From NCBI GenBank assembly GCA_030592225.1, contig JAUVJT010000037.1, positions 1 through 13,028 of the forward strand: DNA of 13,028 nt. Direction: 5' to 3'. The notes beneath the pieces are model-generated. The model searched no databases. It worked only from the letters and a program-made list of their open reading frames with translations, and was not told the origin of the DNA. The stretch is from Candidatus Stahliibacteriota bacterium. Lineage in GTDB: Bacteria; Hydrothermota; Tepidihabitantia; B3-TA06. Both the position numbers and the translations under genes were made by a program. Positions within the stretch are counted from its first letter, which is position 1. Each line of letters begins with the position of its first letter. This document shows positions 7,200 to 13,028 of the stretch, one piece after another.

Positions 7200-7218
7200 C
7201 CACAGATGACACAGATTT
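7200..7218 (-). repeat. Short dispersed repeat, copy 2 (19 nt)
   Basis: On the minus strand AAATCTGTGTCATCTGTGG, matching 920-938 at 17 of 19 positions. At 7282-7314 a similar TG-rich stretch, with TGTGGCCTTTGTGTCCTTTG, may be a relative. The 184-nt gap 7178-7361 holds nothing else that I can name. Confidence 0.5.
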
Positions 7219-7361
7219 ATCGGAACATCTGGTTTTACTAAGTTGCACATAAACGTACCTTAGCATCTCGTTTAATTTCCGCTCTGTGGCCTTTGTGTCC
7301 TTTGTGGTTCATTTCCAGACAAGCTCCAAGGACAGACCCTGCCGTGCCCCTACCTTGCGGA

Positions 7362-7763
7362 TCAATTCCTGGCTGCATCGCCCATGGGATAGGCATTAAC
7401 GAGATCGCGGTCAAAGTCAAAGACGTCTGCGAAGTCTTCCCTGGAATCCTCATCGGTCCTGGTGAACTCCTTGGCTTCGATAAGGTTGAAGACGATTTCG
7501 CCAAAGTCCCGGGTTGAACGTACCCCCCAGCTATCGAATACGTCTTTTGCCAGTCTGCCATAACGCTCCCAGCCCAGGGCGCGGATGCCTTGCAGAAGTT
7601 CCCGCGCGGTAAGATGGCGGCGCTTGTCAGGTGCGTTAAGCCTCAAGCGCTTCATCTGGTAGCCCAGCGACTCGATGGTAAAAAGGTAGGCCTCCAGCTT
7701 GTATCTCCCGTCCTCTTTGGCAACCGCGGCCAGACGGACCAGGCGGTTCAAATCAGGACTCAT
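7362..7763 (-). CDS. Minf_1886 (TIGR04138) family protein, function unknown
   Basis: A 133-residue soluble protein that I recognise as a Minf_1886-type conserved hypothetical from three blocks: EAYLFTIESLGY (24-35), HLTARELLQGIR (50-61), and the strongest, WGVRSTRDFGEIVFNLIE (79-96) followed by DEDSREDFADVFDFD (104-118). The family is reported mainly from Planctomycetes, Verrucomicrobia and related phyla and has no known function. The assignment is from memory of the family pattern. It has no signal peptide or membrane segment and is rich in charged helices. The ATG overlaps the purM stop as ATGA (7760-7763), so the two are cotranscribed and probably translationally coupled, a hint of a link to purine metabolism or simply to growth. 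Confidence 0.85.
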   Translation of the reverse strand: MSPDLNRLVRLAAVAKEDGRYKLEAYLFTIESLGYQMKRLRLNAPDKRRHLTARELLQGIRALGWERYGRLAKDVFDSWGVRSTRDFGEIVFNLIEAKEFTRTDEDSREDFADVFDFDRDLVNAYPMGDAARN

Positions 7764-8758
7764 ACCAGATGCACCTGCCCCTTACCTTTCTGTACCCTGC
7801 CGATAACCCTGCCCCGGGTTTTGGACTTGACCTCGCCAGCGTCCTTTGCTCGCACGAACAACACCATGCCCATCCCCATGTTGAACACCCGGTAGGCCTC
7901 GTCTTCTTTGATTTTTTCCTGTTCGGTAATCAGGTTGAAGATGGGCAGAGGCTTCCAACTCTTTTTCTCGATAACGCAGTTCACGTTATCCGGCAGCAGC
8001 CGGGAGATGTTGTCACCAAACCCGCCGCCGGTGATATGTGCTATCCCCTTGAGCAGGGGCATGACCTGCTCGACCTCTTTCCGGTACGAACGATGCACAG
8101 CCAAGAGCGCCTCGCCCACCGTCTTTTTCGTTCCCGGCACCAGCGAGTCCAAACCCGGAGCGCCTTTTGCATCCAGCAGAACCTTGCGAGCAAGGGAGTA
8201 GCCGTTGGTGTGCAAACCGTTGGAACGCAGACCTATAGCCACGTCGCCGGGACGAATCAGAGAGCCATCAATCAGCTTGCCTTCCTCGATGCATCCCACC
8301 ACGGTTCCTACCAGGTCGAAATCGCCCGGTTTGTACACCCCGGGAAGCTGGGCAGTCTCCCCGCCTATCAGCACTACCCCCTCCTTTTTGCATGCCCTGG
8401 CCACCCCCTCCACTATCCGGGCCACGTGCTCGGAGTTAAGCCTGGAGAAAGCGAGGTAATCCAGAACGAACAGCGGCGTCGCCCCGGTGCACAAAATGTC
8501 GTTTACCGAGTGGTTGACAATATCCGCGCCCACCGTGTTGTACACACCTGCGGCCTGCGCCACCTTGACCTTGGTTCCCACGCTGTCGGTCGACGATACC
8601 AGCACCGGCTTCTTGTAACCCTTCAACCTGTAGCCGCCGCCGAAATGACCGAAGTCGGTTGTAACGTTATCGTTGAAGGTCGACCTTACCGCACGAGCCA
8701 TGCGCTTCTTGACTTTATTCAGCGCCGATATATCTACGCCTGCTTTCTTGTAGTCCAT
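7760..8758 (-). CDS. purM: Phosphoribosylformylglycinamidine cyclo-ligase (AIR synthetase)
   Basis: The 332-residue enzyme catalyses the ATP-dependent closure of FGAM to aminoimidazole ribonucleotide, step five of purine synthesis, as a cytosolic dimer. Recognisable are the N-terminal YKKAGVDI (3-10), the GGGYRLKGY and DSVGTK segment (40-63, substrate and ATP contacts), GADIVNHSVNDIL (78-89), GGETAQLPGVY (132-142), FDLVGTVVG (147-155) and a late ITGGGFGDNISRLLP. Length is normal. I start it at ATG 8758: the family begins a few residues before YKxAGVDI, and a promoter places +1 exactly on this A. A GTG six codons upstream (8776) lies inside the promoter spacer and is unlikely to be used. The stop overlaps the next gene. 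Confidence 0.95.
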   Translation of the reverse strand: MDYKKAGVDISALNKVKKRMARAVRSTFNDNVTTDFGHFGGGYRLKGYKKPVLVSSTDSVGTKVKVAQAAGVYNTVGADIVNHSVNDILCTGATPLFVLDYLAFSRLNSEHVARIVEGVARACKKEGVVLIGGETAQLPGVYKPGDFDLVGTVVGCIEEGKLIDGSLIRPGDVAIGLRSNGLHTNGYSLARKVLLDAKGAPGLDSLVPGTKKTVGEALLAVHRSYRKEVEQVMPLLKGIAHITGGGFGDNISRLLPDNVNCVIEKKSWKPLPIFNLITEQEKIKEDEAYRVFNMGMGMVLFVRAKDAGEVKSKTRGRVIGRVQKGKGQVHLV

Positions 8759-8764
8759 ACCCAA

Positions 8765-8792
8765 AGCATAAATCACTGTGATAGGTTGTCAA
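8765..8792 (-). promoter_or_regulatory. purM promoter, predicted leaderless
   Basis: On the minus strand, TTGACA (8787-8792), a 16-nt spacer and TATGCT (8765-8770), then TTGGGT and ATG at 8758. The expected +1 is the A of the ATG. The promoter fills the short gap after the VTT gene, so purM need not rely on read-through. Confidence 0.75.
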
Positions 8793-8804
8793 GCAAATTG
8801 TGCG

Positions 8805-9512
8805 TTATTTCTTGTTGGGGAACAACCTTGCCGAAAGCTTCATGGCCAGGTTCTCGAGCGGCTTGTGTATCAAAAAAACACCCGCGAAGAGGGCTACGAA
8901 GCCTGCGCCTAACAAAATCCAGTGAATGGTGTTGAAGTGTATGGACATGGTTCCCAGCCAACTGGCTATAATCAGCGAAGGGATGCGCCCGATGGCCACC
9001 ATTGCGAGCAGTTTCCACAGCTTGATGTCTGAGAGCGCGGACATGTAATTGACCGCATCGCCCAAAGGGTTGGGTACGATATAAAGGATAAACAAATAGA
9101 CCCAGCCCCTGCAGCGCACGTAATGGTCAAATTTATCGAGCTTCTCGTCTGAGATAAAAATCCGCATGAGCGAACGTCCGAACGCCCGCATTATTGATAT
9201 GGAAATGGCCGCGCCTATCACGCACGAAATCCACGAGAGCACGATTCCCCCGCCCCAGCCGAACAGCAGACCGCCGGCAAAGTTCATGAGCGTGCCAGGG
9301 ATGGGTGCCACGATTATCTGAAACACGTACAAGACCACGAAGATTACCGGCGCCCAGACGCCGAACGCGGCCACGTAAGTCCTGATTTCTGTGGGGTTGG
9401 AAAACAGGTGGGAAATCTGCGGCCACTGCCAGATTACAAACGCAACCAGCCCGGCAAGGATTAAGGTTCCTGATGCAAGGGTGATTACATCACCCGGACG
9501 GATTTTCTTCAT
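8805..9512 (-). CDS. TVP38/TMEM64 (VTT domain, DedA superfamily) membrane protein
   Basis: A 235-residue integral membrane protein. Hydrophobic segments lie at about 9-30, 48-68, 76-106, 136-146, 166-187 and 197-215. The VTT/SNARE-associated core shows FQIIVAPIPG (64-73) with GGLLFGWGGG (80-89), a conserved small-residue helix ending RAFGRSL (109-115), and the re-entrant-loop motif IVPNPLGDAVNY (145-156), where P147, P149 and D152 match the family pattern. DedA-superfamily proteins sit in the inner membrane and several move phospholipids or undecaprenyl phosphate between leaflets; this protein's substrate cannot be read from the sequence. The C-terminus is basic and probably cytosolic. It precedes purM with a 46-nt gap containing the purM promoter, so it is probably its own unit. 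ATG 9512 has no Shine-Dalgarno. Confidence 0.92.
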   Translation of the reverse strand: MKKIRPGDVITLASGTLILAGLVAFVIWQWPQISHLFSNPTEIRTYVAAFGVWAPVIFVVLYVFQIIVAPIPGTLMNFAGGLLFGWGGGIVLSWISCVIGAAISISIMRAFGRSLMRIFISDEKLDKFDHYVRCRGWVYLFILYIVPNPLGDAVNYMSALSDIKLWKLLAMVAIGRIPSLIIASWLGTMSIHFNTIHWILLGAGFVALFAGVFLIHKPLENLAMKLSARLFPNKK

Positions 9513-9521
9513 GTGGGGATA

Positions 9522-9549
9522 AGTATAGGGCGGGTCAGGGGAAGGTCAA
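9522..9549 (-). promoter_or_regulatory. Promoter of the VTT gene, predicted near-leaderless
   Basis: On the minus strand, TTGACC (9544-9549), a 16-nt spacer and TATACT (9522-9527), then nine nt TATCCCCAC and the ATG at 9512. The expected +1 is about three bases before the ATG, leaving no room for a ribosome site. Confidence 0.65.
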
Positions 9550-9649
9550 CCGCCCGTTGATAGTTAATAATCTTTTGGGCCGATCGAGAGCAAACCCCTG
9601 ACACCTGATGACTATAATCATCTTCGTTGGTTTAGGGAAAACCAGACAC

Positions 9650-9678
9650 TTGACACTTGATCAAAAGCTGTCTATACT
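9650..9678 (+). promoter_or_regulatory. Promoter of the TPR-like gene, with a normal leader
   Basis: TTGACA (9650-9655), a 17-nt spacer and TATACT (9673-9678). The expected +1 is A at 9684, which gives a leader of about 67 nt with GGAG (9742-9745) before the ATG at 9751. Confidence 0.7.
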
Positions 9679-9750
9679 TAAATAGAAAAAACCAAAGCGA
9701 GACGCAGTTGTGTGCATAGTACAGAGGAATTTATTTAGCTTGGAGAAATA

Positions 9751-10344
9751 ATGGATGCAAACACAAGGGAATTTATGGATAAAGACCGTACAGTTGTCAG
9801 GGAATTTGATGAAATAGACGAGAAATTTGAGCAGGTTTATGAAACAGTAATTTCTCAACTAGAAAAACTTATAAAAGCCGACCCTGATTATTTCGATATT
9901 TACCTCTTACTTTATCGTCTTTTTAAGTTTCAAGGAAACTATTTGGATGCAAGGAAGACATTAGATAAAGCTTACAAAAGAGCTATTAAATTAATTACGG
10001 ACGAAAATGGAAACTGGCCAGATGTATTAATGTGGGGCTGGATGGACAATCGACATATCATACGTACTATAGCAACCAAGGCTACGTTCTTATGGGAAGA
10101 GGGTAAATTCATAGAAGCCTTAGAACTATTCAGAAAACTTCTGAAAACCAACCCCAGCGATAACATCGGTGCACGCCATTTAATTCTGGCAATTAGAATG
10201 GGCATCTCGCCTTCTGAATTCAATCGTCGTTTTGATAAAGGGGGCTATTCAGATAGAACTTTAGACGTATGGTTCGACAAAAATTCCGTGAAATTCCCCG
10301 ACGAATTTGATTGGTGGCACAAGTATGTTGAAACTAACCTTTAG
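9751..10344 (+). CDS. TPR-like helical repeat protein, AT-rich, function unknown
   Basis: A 197-residue soluble, largely helical protein. Two stretches fit tetratricopeptide helix pairs: about 36-78 (ISQLEKLIKADPDYFDIYLL, then QGNYLDARKTLDKAYKRAI) and about 108-148 (KATFLWEEGKFIEALELFRK, then LLKTNPSDNIGARHLILAI). The phrase NPSDNIGARHLIL resembles NPNDNQGVRYLL of ST7-like and other TPR proteins, though I do not recognise the family as a whole. The aromatic C-terminus (DEFDWWHKYVE) has no motif I know. TPRs usually mediate protein contacts. GC is about 33-37% in sampled blocks, well below neighbours, as for the nuclease at 4210, which suggests transfer. It has GGAG 5 nt before the ATG. It precedes the methyltransferase gene by 64 nt, but that gene has its own promoter. 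Confidence 0.85.
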   Translation: MDANTREFMDKDRTVVREFDEIDEKFEQVYETVISQLEKLIKADPDYFDIYLLLYRLFKFQGNYLDARKTLDKAYKRAIKLITDENGNWPDVLMWGWMDNRHIIRTIATKATFLWEEGKFIEALELFRKLLKTNPSDNIGARHLILAIRMGISPSEFNRRFDKGGYSDRTLDVWFDKNSVKFPDEFDWWHKYVETNL

Positions 10345-10374
10345 TAAAACTTAACCCCTCCCTTGTCTCTCAGC

Positions 10375-10403
10375 TTGACATTCCGCTGGTTGACTCGTAT
10401 CAT
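10375..10403 (+). promoter_or_regulatory. Promoter of the methyltransferase-nuclease gene, predicted leaderless
   Basis: TTGACA (10375-10380), a 17-nt spacer and TATCAT (10398-10403), then TAACC and ATG at 10409. Spacing and -10 box are identical to those at serS. The expected +1 is on the start codon. Confidence 0.8.
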
Positions 10404-10408
10404 TAACC

Positions 10409-11689
10409 ATGCCTGAAAAGAAAGCTAAAAGCCAAGAGGAACTGCGTACCGGCATAATCTACTGCGGGGACAATCTGGATGTAATGTCTCGCCTGCCAGC
10501 CGAGTCCATTGATTTAAACTATATTGACCCCCCGTTCTTCTCAAACCGCCAACATGAAGTGATTTGGGGCAACGGCGCGGAGCTTCGCGCTTTCGGAGAC
10601 CGCTGGAAAGGCGGCATCAACGTTTACGTACAGTGGATGAAGGAACGGCTCTTCGAGATGCACCGGTTGCTTAAGCCTACCGGCTCCATCTACGTTCATC
10701 TTGACTGGCACGCGGTGCACTACATCAAGTGCGAGATGGACGATACCTTCGGGATGAGTAATTTTCGGAATGAAATCATTTGGCATTATGGACAACGTAC
10801 CGCATTTCATAAAAGACATTTTAGTAAGAAGCACGATGACATTCTGTTTTACTCCAAATCTAATAAATCACGACTGAACCCCGTAGCCGTCGAATGGACA
10901 AAGGATGAGTTCTTAGCGCATCGCCATGATGTCAAAATTGATAAAGACGGCCGTGAGTTTATTTGGACAGATGGAGGTAAACCAGGAGTAAGGTATAAAA
11001 GGTTTGTAGACGAAGTCTTATCGAAGAAAAAACCTATTGACACCGTATGGGATATTCCTTTACTTAATTCAGCAGCTAAGGAACGTCTGGGTTATCCTAC
11101 TCAAAAGCCGGAAGCACTACTTGAAAGAATAATAAATGCCTCTTCCAACAAAGGCGAAGTTGTAGCGGATTTCTTTATGGGAGGTGGCACTACCCTTGCC
11201 GTTGCGGAGCGGCTTGAAAGGCGTTGGATTGGCTGCGATGTTTCGCCTATTGCTTGTAGAGATACCAGACGACGCGTAAAAAAGCTCATCAAGGAAGAAC
11301 GTGACATCGAGATAATCGGTATGCCGCACGGTCTTGATGAACTCAAGGCGATGGACCCGTTTGAGTTCCAGAATCAGGTCATCGTTGATATGCTGCATGG
11401 CACCTGTTCGCGCAAGAAGTCTGACGATCACGGTATAGACGGACACGACTTTGGTCGCAATCCAGTAGAGGTCAAGCAATCTGAGCACGTGGGTAGGCCG
11501 GTAGTGCAGAAATTCCACTCCGCAGTTCGTAGCGAGAAGCGTAAAAAGGGAATCATCGTGGCATTTTCCTTTGCCAAGACCGCCTACGAGGAGGTCGCGC
11601 GCATCAAATTGGATGAAGGAATTGAGATAGAACTTCTTACCATTCAGGAACTTATAGCCGACCACTATCGACGCATGGGTCGGAAATAA
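10409..11689 (+). CDS. DNA methyltransferase (beta class, N6-A or N4-C) fused to a PD-(D/E)XK restriction-type nuclease domain
   Basis: The 426-residue protein has two parts. Residues 13-290 are an S-adenosylmethionine-dependent DNA amino-methyltransferase with motif order IV then I, i.e. beta class: catalytic DPPF (40-43), LLKPTGSIYVHLDWHA (87-102), GYPTQKPEALLERI (228-241), and the AdoMet pocket FMGGGTTLA (256-264) with WIGCDVSP. Residues about 312-415 look like an Mrr-type nuclease: GIDG with Asp344, then VEVKQ with Glu354 and Lys356, then SEHVGRPVVQKFHSA. Together they suggest a single-chain restriction-modification or base-modification-linked nuclease; no separate specificity or restriction gene lies nearby. 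Between the catalytic motifs (residues about 112-251) GC falls to 40% against 53-58% on either side, suggesting a swapped target-recognition part. It ends one base before the convergent nadE stop. Confidence 0.9.
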   Translation: MPEKKAKSQEELRTGIIYCGDNLDVMSRLPAESIDLNYIDPPFFSNRQHEVIWGNGAELRAFGDRWKGGINVYVQWMKERLFEMHRLLKPTGSIYVHLDWHAVHYIKCEMDDTFGMSNFRNEIIWHYGQRTAFHKRHFSKKHDDILFYSKSNKSRLNPVAVEWTKDEFLAHRHDVKIDKDGREFIWTDGGKPGVRYKRFVDEVLSKKKPIDTVWDIPLLNSAAKERLGYPTQKPEALLERIINASSNKGEVVADFFMGGGTTLAVAERLERRWIGCDVSPIACRDTRRRVKKLIKEERDIEIIGMPHGLDELKAMDPFEFQNQVIVDMLHGTCSRKKSDDHGIDGHDFGRNPVEVKQSEHVGRPVVQKFHSAVRSEKRKKGIIVAFSFAKTAYEEVARIKLDEGIEIELLTIQELIADHYRRMGRK

Positions 11690-11690
11690 G

Positions 11691-13028
11691 CTACCCCTCG
11701 TACCTGTTAGTAATCGGTATTCTCCTACCGAATCCAAACGCACGCGGGGTAATCTTGAGCACGGGGGCGGCCTGGCGGCGTTTGAACTCGGCGTGGTCAA
11801 TGCGGCGGATCACCGAGCGCACCATCTGCTTGTCGAAACCTTTCTGGATAATCTCTTTGGATGACAGATGTTCCTCAATATAAAGCTCTATCACCTTGTC
11901 CAACACCTCGTAAGGGGGCAGATCGTCGGCATCCCGCTGATTTGGGGCAAGCTCGGCTGAGGGCGCTCTGTCCAGGATTCCGGAGGGTACCTGGTCGGTC
12001 CTCTCGCGCTCATTAAACCAGTTAACAAGGGTGTAGACCATGGTTTTGGGAACGTCGCCAATCGGGGCCAGCCCGCCGCACATGTCGCCGTAAAGGGTGG
12101 CGTAGCCGGTGGCAAACTCACTCTTATTGCCGGTGGCCAGCACCAGGTGCCCGAATTTGTTGGAAAACGCCATCAACAGGTTGCCGCGTATGCGCGCCTG
12201 AATGTTCTGCTCGGCCACTCCGGATTCAGTACCCTTAAAGTGGCCTTTCAAGGTATTAAGATATTGAGCAAACAGGTCGTCAATAGGTATAGGTTCGGTT
12301 CTGATCCTCAGATTATTGGTCAAAAGCAGCGCGTCCTTGAGCGAGAACCGCGAGGTGTAAACCGAGGGCATGATCAGGCCCAGCACGTTTTCCGGGCCCA
12401 TCGCCTCTGCGGTAAGACAGGCCACCAGTGCCGAATCTATGCCGCCGGAAACCCCCAGCGCCGCCTTTGAAAACCCGTTCTTGCGCGCGTAGTCGCGGAT
12501 GCCCAGCACCAGCGCGTGCCATATCTCGCCTGTTTCGTCTGTCTTGGGCTTAACCTCCTTGTTCTCCCCCTCATATATGAACAAATCCTCTTGGAATGCT
12601 TTGGCAATACCCACGATCCTGCCATTTTCCTTGACTACTACACTTCGACCGTCGAATATCAAATTATCCTGGCCGCCCACCACGTTCACGTAGATAAGGG
12701 GAAGCCCTGTCTCTTTGGCTCGATGGCTCAGCAAGTCCAGCCGGGATTGGAACTTGCGGGCGTAGAAAGGTGATGCGGAGATGTTGAGCACGATGTCGGC
12801 ATCCAGGTCCTTGATGCATGATGACGGTCCCTGCTCCACCCAGACATCCTCGCAGATGGTAACTCCGACTCGGGTTCCGTCTTTCATATTTATGACCGAA
12901 TCCGCACTATCCTTAAGAAGAGGTGTGTCAAAATGTGTGTTGCGGGTGGTGTTACGGGTGGTGTTGCGGGTGGTGTTACGGGCGTAGTTGGGCAGATGGG
13001 TCTTGTGGATATAACGCTCGATCTTTCC
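11691..13028 (-). CDS. nadE: Glutamine-dependent NAD+ synthetase, partial (N-terminus off the right edge)
   Basis: The frame is open to the edge and gives 445 residues; about the first 100 of a usual 540-580 are missing. The visible start is the carbon-nitrogen hydrolase domain, with the catalytic lysine in YIHKTHLPNY (codon 13002-13004) and the catalytic cysteine in VTICEDVW. The synthetase domain follows: ATP-pyrophosphatase loop GVSGGIDSALV, then ATGNKSEFATGYATLYGD and APIGDVPKT for deamido-NAD binding. It amidates deamido-NAD+ with ammonia channelled from glutamine, in the cytosol. Odd point: after LPNY, where the family usually has VFDExRYF, there is a run of Arg-Asn-Thr-Thr repeats from a 12-bp DNA repeat. 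The glutamate of the amidase triad is outside the window, so activity of that domain cannot be checked here. Confidence 0.95.
   Translation of the reverse strand, partial: GKIERYIHKTHLPNYARNTTRNTTRNTTRNTHFDTPLLKDSADSVINMKDGTRVGVTICEDVWVEQGPSSCIKDLDADIVLNISASPFYARKFQSRLDLLSHRAKETGLPLIYVNVVGGQDNLIFDGRSVVVKENGRIVGIAKAFQEDLFIYEGENKEVKPKTDETGEIWHALVLGIRDYARKNGFSKAALGVSGGIDSALVACLTAEAMGPENVLGLIMPSVYTSRFSLKDALLLTNNLRIRTEPIPIDDLFAQYLNTLKGHFKGTESGVAEQNIQARIRGNLLMAFSNKFGHLVLATGNKSEFATGYATLYGDMCGGLAPIGDVPKTMVYTLVNWFNERERTDQVPSGILDRAPSAELAPNQRDADDLPPYEVLDKVIELYIEEHLSSKEIIQKGFDKQMVRSVIRRIDHAEFKRRQAAPVLKITPRAFGFGRRIPITNRYEG
12939..12986 (-). repeat. In-frame 12-bp tandem repeat inside nadE
   Basis: Units GTTGCGGGTGGT, GTTACGGGTGGT and GTTGCGGGTGGT, then a partial GTTACGGG (plus strand), alternating G and A at the fourth base. 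On the coding strand each unit adds Arg-Asn-Thr-Thr, giving three full units and a fourth ending RNTH or A-RNTT by phase. The unit length keeps the frame whatever the copy number. Confidence 0.9.

Noticed and set aside
7178..7361. An RNA gene or riboswitch in the gap before the helicase
   Set aside because: No tRNA-like or riboswitch-like core is visible; the gap is mainly short TG-rich repeat words.
7238..7561. A 107-codon minus-strand frame with a Lys/His-rich tail
   Set aside because: It overlaps the well-supported Minf_1886-family gene in another frame and runs into intergenic repeat sequence; it has no recognisable motif.
7769..8935. A 388-codon plus-strand open frame opposite purM
   Set aside because: It is antisense to purM and the end of the VTT gene, both clearly real; its composition is that of a complement frame.
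10390..10409. A second TTGACT just before the methyltransferase ATG
   Set aside because: It is too close to the start to act as a -35 for this gene; the upstream TTGACA has consensus spacing to TATCAT.
9751..11689. TPR-like gene and methyltransferase-nuclease as a two-gene defence operon
   Set aside because: The second gene has its own strong promoter and different base composition, so proximity alone does not support a joint system.
11117..11800. A 227-codon minus-strand frame overlapping the methyltransferase and nadE ends
   Set aside because: It crosses two convergent real genes and has no family features.
12939..12986. The tandem repeat as a CRISPR or iteron array
   Set aside because: Units are contiguous 12-mers with no spacers and lie within an intact coding frame of nadE.

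Overview
The window comes from a bacterium of about 55% GC in its core genes, probably from an uncultured lineage. All genes are compact and bacterial. One is a small protein of the Minf_1886 (TIGR04138) type, a family I associate mainly with Planctomycetes, Verrucomicrobia and related candidate phyla. I cannot fix the phylum from this stretch.

Layout. The minus strand from 3958 down to 1 carries serS-ribD-ribE as a tight, overlapping operon (seryl-tRNA synthetase, then two riboflavin enzymes), followed by a separately promoted patatin-like lipid hydrolase cut by the left edge. On the plus strand, 4210-5127 is an AT-rich PD-(D/E)XK nuclease-like gene, convergent with a DinG/XPD-type Fe-S helicase (minus, about 7120-5159). 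Next on the minus strand are purM and a Minf_1886-family gene with overlapping ends (8758-7362), and a TVP38/VTT membrane protein (9512-8805). On the plus strand follow an AT-rich TPR-like gene (9751-10344) and a DNA methyltransferase fused to a restriction-type nuclease domain (10409-11689). The right edge holds glutamine-dependent NAD synthetase (minus, 11691 to the edge, N-terminus missing).

The most striking signal is the promoter architecture. Upstream of serS, the AT-rich nuclease, purM and the methyltransferase, an exact TTGACA begins exactly 34 nt before the A of the start codon. It is followed by a 16-17 nt spacer, a TATCAT/TAGTAT/TATGCT -10 box, then 5-6 nt and the ATG, with no Shine-Dalgarno site. 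The expected transcription start falls on the start codon, so these mRNAs should be leaderless. The same 34-nt spacing (with TTGACT) places an 8-codon minigene, MKKLLVEC-stop, in front of the patatin gene. Its stop codon abuts the AGGAGG that serves the patatin start. The VTT gene has a near-leaderless version and the TPR gene a normal leader with GGAG. Internal operon genes rely on overlaps or, for ribE, a strong Shine-Dalgarno.

Other points of note are a 12-bp tandem repeat coding Arg-Asn-Thr-Thr inside the amidase domain of nadE, a compositional mosaic inside the methyltransferase, an inverted pair of REP-like repeats, and a perfect 24-bp palindrome across the ribE stop codon. No intergenic gap exceeds 300 bases; the longest (696-962, 3959-4209, 9513-9750) hold the promoters and repeats listed. 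I found no rRNA, tRNA, CRISPR array or transposase.
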